Shown: positions 54,792 to 64,000 of the stretch, one piece after another | How positions within the stretch are numbered: position 1 is the first letter of the stretch | Layout: every line of letters begins with the position of its first letter | Assembly (NCBI RefSeq): GCF_002863005.1 | Contig: NZ_PKDG01000015.1 | Coordinates: forward strand, 186,001-250,000 | DNA: 64,000 nt | Reading direction: 5' to 3' | Source: Pseudoxanthomonas sp. | Lineage (GTDB): Bacteria; Pseudomonadota; Gammaproteobacteria; Xanthomonadales; Xanthomonadaceae | Translations under genes and position numbers: made by a program | Notes under the pieces: model-generated | Told to the model about the DNA's origin: nothing | Databases searched by the model: none | Seen by the model: the letters and a program-made list of their open reading frames with translations, nothing else

Positions 54792-56493
54792 ATTCCTCCT
54801 TGTGTTCGCGCTCGCGATCGCGCTGGGCTGGCCGCTCGGCCGCTACCTCGCCGCGGTGATGCGCGGTGCCCCGATGCGGGGCGACCGGCTGTTCGGCCTG
54901 GTCGAACGCCCCCTCTACGCACTGCTCGGCGTCGACCCTTCGCGCGGCATGGGCTGGAAGGGCTATGCCAAGGCCTTCCTGCTCAGCAACCTGGTGCTGG
55001 GCGTGATCGTGTGGCTCGTCCTGATGACCCAGGCCTGGCTGCCACTCAATCCCAACGGCATCCCCAACATGCGTTGGGACCTGGCGCTGCACACGATGGT
55101 GTCGTTCCTCACCAACACCAACCAGCAGCACTACTCCGGCCAGGCGCAGCTGTCGTACCTGGCGCATGCCAGCGCGATCGTCGGCCTGCAGGTGATCACG
55201 CCGATGATGGGGCTGGCCCTGGTCGCGGCCACCTTGCGCGGCCTGTTCGGCGGGCGTGGGAAGAGCGCTGCAACGACGGACACCACCACGAACGGTGAAG
55301 CCGATGTCGGCAACTACTGGGCCGATGTCATCCGTCCGACCGTGCGCTTCCTGCTGCCGCTGTGCCTGGTGTGGTCGCTGGCGCTGACCAGCCAGGGCGT
55401 GCCGGCCACGTGGGACGGCGGTCCGGTTGCCACCCCGATCGACGCGAGCGCGGAGATGCCCGAGCAGAAGATTCCCTTGGGCCCGGTCTCGCCGATGGTC
55501 GCGGTGAAGCAGCTCGGCACCAACGGCGGCGGTTGGTATGGCCCCAACAGCGCCGTGTCGCTGGAGAACCCCACCCCGTTCTCCAACCTGCTGGAGACGC
55601 TGGCCCTCATCCTGATCCCGGTCAGCATCGCCTTCATGGTGAGCGGCTTCACCGGCCGCAGGAAATTCACCGCGCTCGTGTTCGGCACCATGCTGACCAT
55701 GTCGGTGATCTCGACCGGTGCGGCCGTGTGGTCGGAGAGCTATTCCGCCACATCGAGCGACATCGCGCTGATGGAAGGCAAGGAAGTGCGCTTCGGTGCC
55801 GCACCGTCCGCGTTGTGGAGCGCACTGACCACGCAGACCTCGAACGGCTCGGTCAACGCGATGCACGACTCGTTGGCGCCGCTGACCGGCCTGGTGACGA
55901 TCAGCAACATGCTGGTGAACAGTATCTGGGGCGGCATCGGCTGCGGCCTGCAGCAGTTCCTCGTCTACCTGCTGCTCAGCGTGTTCCTCGCCGGCCTGAT
56001 GACCGGCCGCACACCCGAGCTGTTCGGTCGCAAGATCGAAGCGCATGAAGTGAAGCTGTTGGCCGCGCTGGTATTGCTGCAACCGCTGGCGCTGCTGGCC
56101 TTCACCGCGATCACGCTGGCCGTGCCGTCCATCACCGGCAATTCCAATCCGGAGTTCCACGGCATCAGCCAAGTGTTCTACGAGTATGTCTCGGCGTTCG
56201 CCAACAACGGTTCCGGCTTCGAGGGCCTGGGCGATGCGACGTACTGGTGGAACCTCAGCGCGTCGCTGATGCTGGCGCTCGGCCGTTACCCCGCGCTGAT
56301 CATCCCGCTGGCCATCGCCGGTTCGCTGGCGCGCAAGCGCGCCACGCCCGAAGGCCCCGGCACCCTCCAGGTGGAAACCCCGACCTTCGCGCTCACCCTG
56401 ATCGCTGTGGTCGCCATCCTGACCCTGCTGCAGTTCATGCCCGTGCTGGTCCTCGGCCCGATCGCCGACCACCTGGCCCTGAGCGCGCTCTGA
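54784..56493 (+). CDS. kdpA: Potassium-transporting ATPase subunit A
   Basis: KdpA is the channel-like subunit that selects potassium. The protein has 569 residues and about 10 hydrophobic helices. Selectivity-filter segments include [41 protein letters not shown] and [11 protein letters not shown], each with the conserved Gly after Asn or Ser. The start at [11 protein letters not shown] is three codons inside the longest frame and matches the family N terminus. Confidence 0.96.
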   Translation: MTEFLLVFALAIALGWPLGRYLAAVMRGAPMRGDRLFGLVERPLYALLGVDPSRGMGWKGYAKAFLLSNLVLGVIVWLVLMTQAWLPLNPNGIPNMRWDLALHTMVSFLTNTNQQHYSGQAQLSYLAHASAIVGLQVITPMMGLALVAATLRGLFGGRGKSAATTDTTTNGEADVGNYWADVIRPTVRFLLPLCLVWSLALTSQGVPATWDGGPVATPIDASAEMPEQKIPLGPVSPMVAVKQLGTNGGGWYGPNSAVSLENPTPFSNLLETLALILIPVSIAFMVSGFTGRRKFTALVFGTMLTMSVISTGAAVWSESYSATSSDIALMEGKEVRFGAAPSALWSALTTQTSNGSVNAMHDSLAPLTGLVTISNMLVNSIWGGIGCGLQQFLVYLLLSVFLAGLMTGRTPELFGRKIEAHEVKLLAALVLLQPLALLAFTAITLAVPSITGNSNPEFHGISQVFYEYVSAFANNGSGFEGLGDATYWWNLSASLMLALGRYPALIIPLAIAGSLARKRATPEGPGTLQVETPTFALTLIAVVAILTLLQFMPVLVLGPIADHLALSAL

Positions 56494-56503
56494 GAACACC
56501 GAC

Positions 56504-58564
<2,061 letters not shown>

Positions 58565-58573
58565 GGATTTCCC

Positions 58574-59176
58574 ATGAATACTCCTTCCGCTTCTTCCGTC
58601 GCCGCCGCGCCCGTATGGCGCCCGGCCCTCGTGCTGGCCGGCGTGGCGTTGCTCGGCTTCGGCCTGCTGTACTCGCTGGCAGGTGCCGGCCTGGGTTCGT
58701 TGTTGTTCCCGCACCAGGCCGGCGGCAGCCTGATCGAACGCGACGGCAAGGTGATCGGCTCGTCGCTGGTCGCCCAGCCGTTCACCGACGATCGCTATTT
58801 CCAGTCGCGCCCTTCCGCCGCGAAGTACGACGTGATGGCGCTGGCCGGCAGCAACCAGGCGCGCACCAACCCCGACCTGCGTGCGCGCCTTGACGAGGCC
58901 CGCACCGCTATCGCCACGCGCGAAGGCGTAGCGCCCGACGCGGTGCCCAGCGATCTGGTCACCCAGTCCGGCGGCGGCATCGATCCGCACCTGTCGCCGG
59001 CCGCCATCCAGCTCCAGATCGCCCGTGTCGCCAGCGTACGCGGCCTGCCGGTCAGCGAGGTCGAGCGCCTGGTCGCCGCGCATACCGAGGCCCCGCAATT
59101 CGGCCTGCTGGGCGCTGCGCGCGTCAACGTGCTGGAACTCAACCTCGCCCTCGATGGCGTGCGAAAGCCGGAGTAA
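58574..59176 (+). CDS. kdpC: Potassium-transporting ATPase subunit C
   Basis: KdpC is the chaperone-like subunit of the complex. The protein has 200 residues, one N-terminal membrane helix (LVLAGVALLGFGLLYSLAGA) and a periplasmic domain. Typical motifs are FQSRPSAAKYDVMALAGSNQ, TQSGGGIDPHLSPAAIQLQI and LGLLGAARVNVLELN-like NVLELNLALDGV at the end. It is slightly longer than most KdpC proteins at the C terminus. Confidence 0.95.
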   Translation: MNTPSASSVAAAPVWRPALVLAGVALLGFGLLYSLAGAGLGSLLFPHQAGGSLIERDGKVIGSSLVAQPFTDDRYFQSRPSAAKYDVMALAGSNQARTNPDLRARLDEARTAIATREGVAPDAVPSDLVTQSGGGIDPHLSPAAIQLQIARVASVRGLPVSEVERLVAAHTEAPQFGLLGAARVNVLELNLALDGVRKPE

Positions 59177-59181
59177 TCCCC

Positions 59182-59337
59182 ATGGATCACGACCTATGTC
59201 CCAAAGGTCTGGCGGGCCACCAGCGACGCGTCGGCGCCCGGCGACGAGCGCTGGTGCTCCGTGCCGCGCTGTTCGCGGCCGCGGCCGGCTACGCCTTGGT
59301 CATCGTGGCGCTGGCGCGCAATGTAGCCGCGGGATGA
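59182..59337 (+). CDS. Small single-helix membrane protein after kdpC
   Basis: This short frame (51 residues) begins 5 bp after the kdpC stop. A basic N-terminal half (HQRRVGARRRALVL) is followed by a hydrophobic helix (AALFAAAAGYALVIVALA). The composition is consistent with a membrane peptide, but the translation is alanine- and arginine-rich and could be chance in high-G+C DNA. No strong Shine-Dalgarno sequence is seen. Confidence 0.35.
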   Translation: MDHDLCPKGLAGHQRRVGARRRALVLRAALFAAAAGYALVIVALARNVAAG

Positions 59338-59401
59338 TCTTCGTCCTTCGCAGCTCTTGCGGGCAGCAGGGGAATCATCACGCGACGCGGTACGGTTGTT
59401 T

Positions 59402-59602
59402 CCCTCTCCCCGCCTGCGGGGAGAGGGTGCCGAAGGCGGGTGAGGGGCGACGGCGCCGCGGGGCTGTGTCGTCGCGTGATGCATCGAGCGGTGTGATGCC
59501 CTGTCGTCGTGCGCGGAGGGATTCGGTGGTCCGAGAACGCACTGGCTTCGTTCGCCCCGCATCCGCCCTCCGGGCACCTTCTCCCCGCGCGCGGGGAGAA
59601 GG
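59402..59602. repeat. Inverted pair of CCCTCTCCCCGC-type repeats
   Basis: A perfect hairpin CCCTCTCCCCGC / GCGGGGAGAGGG (59402-59427) is followed by GTGCCGAAGGCGGGTGAGGG. A second palindrome CCTTCTCCCCGCGCGCGGGG (59577-59596, arms to 59602) is preceded by the inverted form of that module (CGCATCCGCCCTCCGGGCAC). This dispersed repeat is common in many proteobacterial genomes. Between the copies nothing else is recognised. Confidence 0.75.
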
Positions 59603-59721
59603 GAGAGGCCTGTGGTGATCGATCACCTCTGTGCGGTACTTGTCGTCCTGCGACTGAACCAGAAAGGTGCGCTGTCAGAGCGCGTCGCCTCGTTCACGAG
59701 GTTCGGAAGCTGGCGCACAAG

Positions 59722-59969
59722 GGAAATTTTCTTCAATGCACAAAGTTCCAAGGTGAGACGACGAGGAAAATTCGTTCGCGCGAGAGGCTCGAAGCTGTCA
59801 TGACGAGGCGAACTTCATCGACGTCGAACCGCGAAGGGTCGGAGGGTCGAGGCTTTTGGGTGAGACGACGAGGGGACTGGCGATGCCATCGAACCAAACA
59901 GGTGCGCCGGCAGGGAGATCTTCTTCGCGCGCAAGGCGGTTCTGCCTCGCCATCGAGGAAATTTTCTTC
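59722..59969. repeat. Degenerate repeat cluster upstream of kdpD
   Basis: GGTGAGACGACGAGG occurs identically at 59752-59766 and 59859-59873. GGAAATTTTCTTC occurs at 59722-59734 and 59957-59969, with a variant GGGAGATCTTCTTC at 59913-59926. No coding signal was found. The stretch from 59338 to 60032 contains no gene I can support. Confidence 0.6.
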
Positions 59970-60032
59970 GACGACGCCCTCCCCAACGCCGACACCCTCT
60001 CGACGTGACACGACAACAGGCAGAATAGTGCG

Positions 60033-62678
60033 ATGACCGACGCCCGCCACCGCCAGGCCGATGCCCTGATCGACCACCTGCAGCGTGAGCAGGGTGGGCG
60101 GCTGACGATCTTCCTGGGCGCCGCGCCCGGGGTCGGCAAGACCTACACCATGCTGTCGCGGGCGCGCGAGCTGCGTCGCCAGGGCCGCGACGTGGTGGTG
60201 GGGATCGTGGAGACGCACGGGCGCGGCGAGACCGCCGCGCTGACCGAAGGCTTGGACATCCTGCCGCGCAAGCGCGTGGCCTACCAAGGTCGTTGGCTGG
60301 AGGAGATGGACCTGGACGCGCTGCTGGCGCGTCGCCCGCAGATCGCGCTGGTGGACGAACTCGCCCACCGCAACGCGCCGGGCAGCCGCCACGAGCGCCG
60401 CTGGCAGGACGTGATCGAACTGCTCGATGCCGGCATCGACGTCCACACCACGATCAACATCCAGCACCTGGAGAGCCTCAATGATGTCGTCCACCGGATC
60501 ACCGGCGTGCGCGTCAGCGAAACCGTGCCGGACGCCGTGTTCGACCGGCTGCGCGACATCGTGCTGGTGGACCTGCCGCCGCGCGAACTGATCGAACGCC
60601 TGCACCAGGGCAAGGTGTACCTGCCGGAACAGGCGTCGCAGGCGTTGCAGGCCTTCTTCTCGCCCTCCAACCTGATCGCATTGCGCGAACTGGCCATGCA
60701 GACGGCGGCCGACCGCGTCGACGCCGACCTGCGCGAAGACCAGGCTGCGCGTGGCCTGCCCGGCATGCCGCTTCGCCGTCGCGTGCTGGTGGCGATCGAC
60801 GGGCGGGGTCAGTCCGAGTACCTGGTGCGTGCCGCGCGCCGCATCGCCGAACGGCGCGATGCACCGTGGAGCGTGGTGACCGTGCAGGTGTCGAACACGG
60901 TGGACGACGCGCAGCAGCGCGAGATCGACCAGGCCTTCGCGCTGGCACGCCGGTTGGGTGCGGACACCGAGGTGCTGCGCGGTGCGCGCATTCCCGATGC
61001 GCTGCTCGATCATGCGACCCAGAGCGGAGCCTCCACGCTGGTGCTGGGGCGTACGCGCGAACGGCCGTTCGCGCGCATGATCAACCGCACGCTGACCCAG
61101 CAGATCCTGCAGCGCGGCGCGCACTACGAGCTGGTCATCATCAGCACGCCGGAAGCGCGCGCGCGTTCGCGCCGTGGCAGTGCCGGTCCGAACGGCTGGC
61201 TGCCCCGGGAGGAGCTGGGCTTCGCGGCGACGGCCTCGGTCCTGTCAGTGGGCGTCGCCTGGCTGGCCGAGCGCTGGGTCGGGCTGGAAGATCTGTCGAT
61301 GGTCTTCATCGTGGCGGTGGTGCTGGTGGCCGCGCGCACGCGCATGACCGCCGCCGTGGTGGCCGCGCTGCTGAGCTTCCTGGCCTACAACTTCTTCTTC
61401 ATCGAGCCGCGCTTCACCTTCAACATCGGCGCGCGCCAAGGTGTGGCCACGGTGTTCCTGTTCCTGGTGGCGGCCCTCGTTGCAGGACGCCTGGCCTCGC
61501 GCCTGCGCATGCAGGTGGTCGCGCTGCGTGCGGCCAATGCGCAGGCCACGGCATTGCAGGCCCTGGGCCGCGACCTGGCCGGCGCCGCCGACCTGGGCCA
61601 GGTGCTGGTCGCCGGCCGCAAGGCGTTGGAGCGCGCACTCGGCGCCGATGCCTGGCTGCGCGTGCAGGGGCGCGAAGAGCCCGTCGACGCCACGCTGAGC
61701 GAGATCGACCGTGCCGCCAGCGACTGGGCGCAGCAGCACGGACAACCGACCGGACGCCATACCGACACGCTGGCGGGCGCGGCGCGCTGGTTCCTGCCGC
61801 TGCGCGGCGACCGCGGCAGCCTCGGGGTGGTGGGGCTGCGTTTCGAGGACGCCGCCCGCCTGCTGCCGGAGCAGCGGCGGCTGGCGGAAGCGATGACGGA
61901 AGACATCGCGCAGGCGGTGGTGCGCACGCGGCTGGTGACGGAGCTGGAAGACGCGCGCGTCAGTGGCGAGACTGAACGCCTGCGGTCGGCGCTGCTGTCG
62001 TCGGTGTCGCACGACCTGCGCTCGCCGCTGGCCTCGATGATCGGTTCGGCCAGCAGCTTGGCCAGCTACTGGAGTGCGATCAGCGAAGGCGATCGACGCA
62101 GCCTGCTCGACACCATCCAGCAGGAAGGCGAGCGGCTGGACCGCTACATCCAGAACCTGCTCGACATGACGCGGCTGGGCCATAGCGGATTGACGCTCAA
62201 CCGCGACTGGATCGGCGTGGACGAACTGCTCGGCTCGGCGGTCTCGCGCCTGCAGCGTTACCAGCCGGACGTGCGCGTGCAGACCATGATCGCCGCGGAC
62301 GTGCCGACGATCTGGGTGCATCCGGCCCTGATCGAGCAGGCTGTATTCAACGTGCTGGAGAACGCCGCGAAGTTCTCGCCGCCGGGCGAACCGGTGCAGG
62401 TCGACGCGAAGTTGATCGACGGTGCCTTGCGCATCGACGTGCGCGACCGGGGACCCGGTATTCCGGAAGACGAGCGCGCGCGCATCTTCGACATGTTCTA
62501 CAGCGTGGAGCGCGGCGACCGTGGCCGCCACGGCACCGGTCTGGGACTGGCGATCTGCCAGGGCATGGTGGGCGCGCACGGCGGCAGCGTGCAGGCGCTG
62601 CCCGGGCCGGATGGCCGCGGCACGGTGATCCGGATTACCCTGCCGCTGCTCACTCCCGCACCACAGGCACCGGCTTGA
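60033..62678 (+). CDS. kdpD: Sensor histidine kinase KdpD
   Basis: KdpD senses low potassium or osmotic stress and phosphorylates KdpE. The protein has 881 residues. The N-terminal KdpD domain has the Walker A motif GAAPGVGKTYTML near residue 28. A USP-like domain follows (about 245-370), then four membrane helices (about 395-490, EELGFAATASVLSVGVAWLA onward), a GAF-like part, a HisKA domain with His660 in SSVSHDLRSPLASM and a HATPase domain with VLENAAKFSPPGEP and GTGLGLAICQGMV. It lies 0.7 kb after kdpC, so it probably has its own promoter. Confidence 0.96.
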   Translation: MTDARHRQADALIDHLQREQGGRLTIFLGAAPGVGKTYTMLSRARELRRQGRDVVVGIVETHGRGETAALTEGLDILPRKRVAYQGRWLEEMDLDALLARRPQIALVDELAHRNAPGSRHERRWQDVIELLDAGIDVHTTINIQHLESLNDVVHRITGVRVSETVPDAVFDRLRDIVLVDLPPRELIERLHQGKVYLPEQASQALQAFFSPSNLIALRELAMQTAADRVDADLREDQAARGLPGMPLRRRVLVAIDGRGQSEYLVRAARRIAERRDAPWSVVTVQVSNTVDDAQQREIDQAFALARRLGADTEVLRGARIPDALLDHATQSGASTLVLGRTRERPFARMINRTLTQQILQRGAHYELVIISTPEARARSRRGSAGPNGWLPREELGFAATASVLSVGVAWLAERWVGLEDLSMVFIVAVVLVAARTRMTAAVVAALLSFLAYNFFFIEPRFTFNIGARQGVATVFLFLVAALVAGRLASRLRMQVVALRAANAQATALQALGRDLAGAADLGQVLVAGRKALERALGADAWLRVQGREEPVDATLSEIDRAASDWAQQHGQPTGRHTDTLAGAARWFLPLRGDRGSLGVVGLRFEDAARLLPEQRRLAEAMTEDIAQAVVRTRLVTELEDARVSGETERLRSALLSSVSHDLRSPLASMIGSASSLASYWSAISEGDRRSLLDTIQQEGERLDRYIQNLLDMTRLGHSGLTLNRDWIGVDELLGSAVSRLQRYQPDVRVQTMIAADVPTIWVHPALIEQAVFNVLENAAKFSPPGEPVQVDAKLIDGALRIDVRDRGPGIPEDERARIFDMFYSVERGDRGRHGTGLGLAICQGMVGAHGGSVQALPGPDGRGTVIRITLPLLTPAPQAPA

Positions 62679-63397
62679 CCTACACCGCGCCACCCCCCGC
62701 GTCCGCACCGCCGGCCCGCATCCTGGTGATCGACGACGAGCCGCAGATCCGGCGGTTCCTCGACATCAGCCTGCGCGCGCAGGGCTATGTGGTGGCGCTG
62801 GTCGAGAGCGGACATGCCGGACTGGCCGAGCTGGCGGCGCAGGGTGCCGACCTGGTGGTGCTGGACATCGGCCTGCCCGATCTGGACGGCCACGAGGTAC
62901 TGCGCGAACTGCGGCAATGGTCGCAGGTGCCGGTCATCATGCTGACCGTGCGCGACGGCGAAGCGGAGAAAGTCGCCGCGCTCGATGGCGGCGCGAACGA
63001 CTACGTCACCAAACCGTTCGGCGTGCAGGAGCTGATGGCGCGTATCCGCGGCCTGCTGCGCACGCGCATCGCCGCCAGCGATGCGGCCATGCCGCTGTTC
63101 GACGACGGCCACCTGCACGTCGACCTCGGTCGCCGCGAAGTGACGCTGGACGGCGAACCCGTGGTGCTGAGTCGCAAGGAATTCGCCCTGCTCGCCCTGC
63201 TGCTGCAACACCCCGGCCGCGTGGTCACCCAACCGCAACTGCTGCGCGAACTCTGGGGCCCCACCCACCAGGAGGACACGCATTACCTGCGCATTCTCGT
63301 CGGCAAGCTGCGGCAGAAGCTGGGTGATGACGCGACAGCGCCAAGGTATATCGCGACGGAGCCTGGGGTGGGGTTGCGGTTTGTTGCTGCGACCTGA
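62675..63397 (+). CDS. kdpE: Response regulator KdpE
   Basis: The protein has 240 residues from a TTG start that overlaps the kdpD stop as TTGA. The receiver domain has acidic Asp20 and Asp21 and phosphoacceptor Asp64 in VVLDIGLPDLDG. The conserved Thr and Lys lie in MLTVRDG and YVTKPFG. The C-terminal OmpR-type winged helix (about 135-238) includes LSRKEFALLALLLQHPGRVV and YLRILVGKLRQKLGDD. It should activate kdpFABC when phosphorylated. The unusual start matters little: the next candidate would remove the first receiver strand. Confidence 0.94.
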   Translation: MTYTAPPPASAPPARILVIDDEPQIRRFLDISLRAQGYVVALVESGHAGLAELAAQGADLVVLDIGLPDLDGHEVLRELRQWSQVPVIMLTVRDGEAEKVAALDGGANDYVTKPFGVQELMARIRGLLRTRIAASDAAMPLFDDGHLHVDLGRREVTLDGEPVVLSRKEFALLALLLQHPGRVVTQPQLLRELWGPTHQEDTHYLRILVGKLRQKLGDDATAPRYIATEPGVGLRFVAAT

Positions 63398-63428
63398 GGT
63401 ACTCGTTGCAGGTGATGCGGGTATGAAA

Positions 63429-64000
63429 CTAAGGATCTAGAATCGGTATGGAGTTCTGGTTCGGCGGCATGGATGCAGGCGTAGCAGGAACACGGCGCGC
63501 ATTGCGTCCAAGGCGTGGGTCAGCGTCTCCTGCCGTGCCCCCGTCGGCGTTGGCGTCGGCACTGTGGCTGGGGAGGGTGAGTGGAGATGCCGATCGCGCA
63601 GCGCTAGAAGCCGAATCCTCTATGGCTCTCGGCTGAGAGCAGCAGGCGACAACACGAGGAGGTGCGCATCCCTGGCCGTACAGCAGCACGGGGGATTGAG
63701 TCCACCGTGAGATCACCAAATCACCACACCCGTCATGGTTGATGTCGCCAGTCGCGAAGTAGTTGTGCCGACCCAAGAACTGGTATGCGTCAACGATAGT
63801 TTCAGGTGTGAGTAACGTATCCGTTTGCAGGTAGTAACCGATGTAGCCCCACCCGCTGTGTGCGATAGCCAGATCGGTCCTGCCGTCACGGTTGAGGTCG
63901 GTCGCGATGAGCGAATTACCACTGGCACCACTTTGCCTTGGAATTTCCATGCTCGATGCGAAATTGCCCTGCGAATCCTGGATATAGAGGTGCATGCTTG
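63429..64000 (-). CDS. VCBS/FG-GAP repeat protein, 3' part (runs off the window)
   Basis: Only the C-terminal 190 or so residues are visible, and the frame stays open past the window edge. Repeats read ATDLNRDGRTDLAIAHSGWG and ATGDINHDGCGDLVISRWTQ, the D-x-N/D-x-D-G-x-x-D calcium-loop pattern of FG-GAP/VCBS beta-propellers. Such proteins are usually exported. The last 80 residues (from about GCAPPRVVACC) are low-complexity and may not belong to the fold. The repeat-coding DNA is visibly less G+C-rich than its neighbours, which hints at acquisition. Confidence 0.6.
   Translation of the reverse strand, partial: SMHLYIQDSQGNFASSMEIPRQSGASGNSLIATDLNRDGRTDLAIAHSGWGYIGYYLQTDTLLTPETIVDAYQFLGRHNYFATGDINHDGCGDLVISRWTQSPVLLYGQGCAPPRVVACCSQPRAIEDSASSAARSASPLTLPSHSADANADGGTAGDADPRLGRNARRVPATPASMPPNQNSIPILDP

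Noticed and set aside
59402-59969. CRISPR array in the kdpC-kdpD gap
   Set aside because: Repeats are short, few, irregularly spaced and partly palindromic, with no cas gene.

Overview
The window is a high-G+C, gene-dense chromosomal segment of a gammaproteobacterium, most likely of the family Xanthomonadaceae (Xanthomonas, Stenotrophomonas or Pseudoxanthomonas group). This is inferred from the ilvC-ilvG-ilvM-ilvA gene order, the Xanthomonas/Caulobacter-type TonB-dependent receptors (TBDTs), GTAG-type REP repeats and LacI-controlled carbohydrate loci. No rRNA, tRNA, CRISPR, phage or transposase gene was recognised.

Layout. 1-9.3 kb: branched-chain amino acid genes (ilvC-G-M-A on the minus strand behind an attenuator with a leader peptide too short for routine gene calling; ilvD divergent), an orphan PhnD-like binding protein and an S9 peptidase. 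9.3-19.6 kb: a TPP riboswitch with its promoter and thiC, then housekeeping and small envelope genes (DUF4136 lipoprotein, channel-like protein, ppa, lytic transglycosylase, DUF4920, NAD-binding protein, two EF-hand proteins with a Pro-rich lipoprotein, HAD hydrolase).

19.7-39.4 kb: a pectin utilisation locus. It holds a rhamnogalacturonan acetylesterase-cupin fusion, kduD, kduI, a LacI regulator, GH43, pectate lyases PL10 and PL1, a TRAP transporter, an FAH-family enzyme, two large TBDTs and kdgK. A shared operator (core ACCGGTGTCA or its variant TGACACCGCTGGTCA) lies upstream of the kduI, FAH-TRAP/PL1, TBDT1 and TBDT2/kdgK units, so the LacI protein probably controls them together. Oligogalacturonides would enter through the TBDTs, be cut by lyases, cross the inner membrane by TRAP and be converted by KduI, KduD and KdgK.

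39.4-53.8 kb: a second, unassigned catabolic locus. It encodes a CitE-like lyase, a symporter with an N-terminal beta-propeller, a LysR regulator, a third TBDT, a lipoprotein serine hydrolase, a ribokinase-like kinase, a barrel-SUMF1 fusion, a cytosolic GH127 (DUF1680) enzyme and a CaiB-type CoA-transferase. A 13-bp motif precedes its three probable transcription units. This is the best candidate here for an undescribed system.

53.9-63.4 kb: a TorF-like porin and the high-affinity potassium system kdpF-like-A-B-C, a repeat-filled gap of about 0.7 kb, and kdpDE. The window ends in a partial VCBS-repeat gene with visibly lower G+C.
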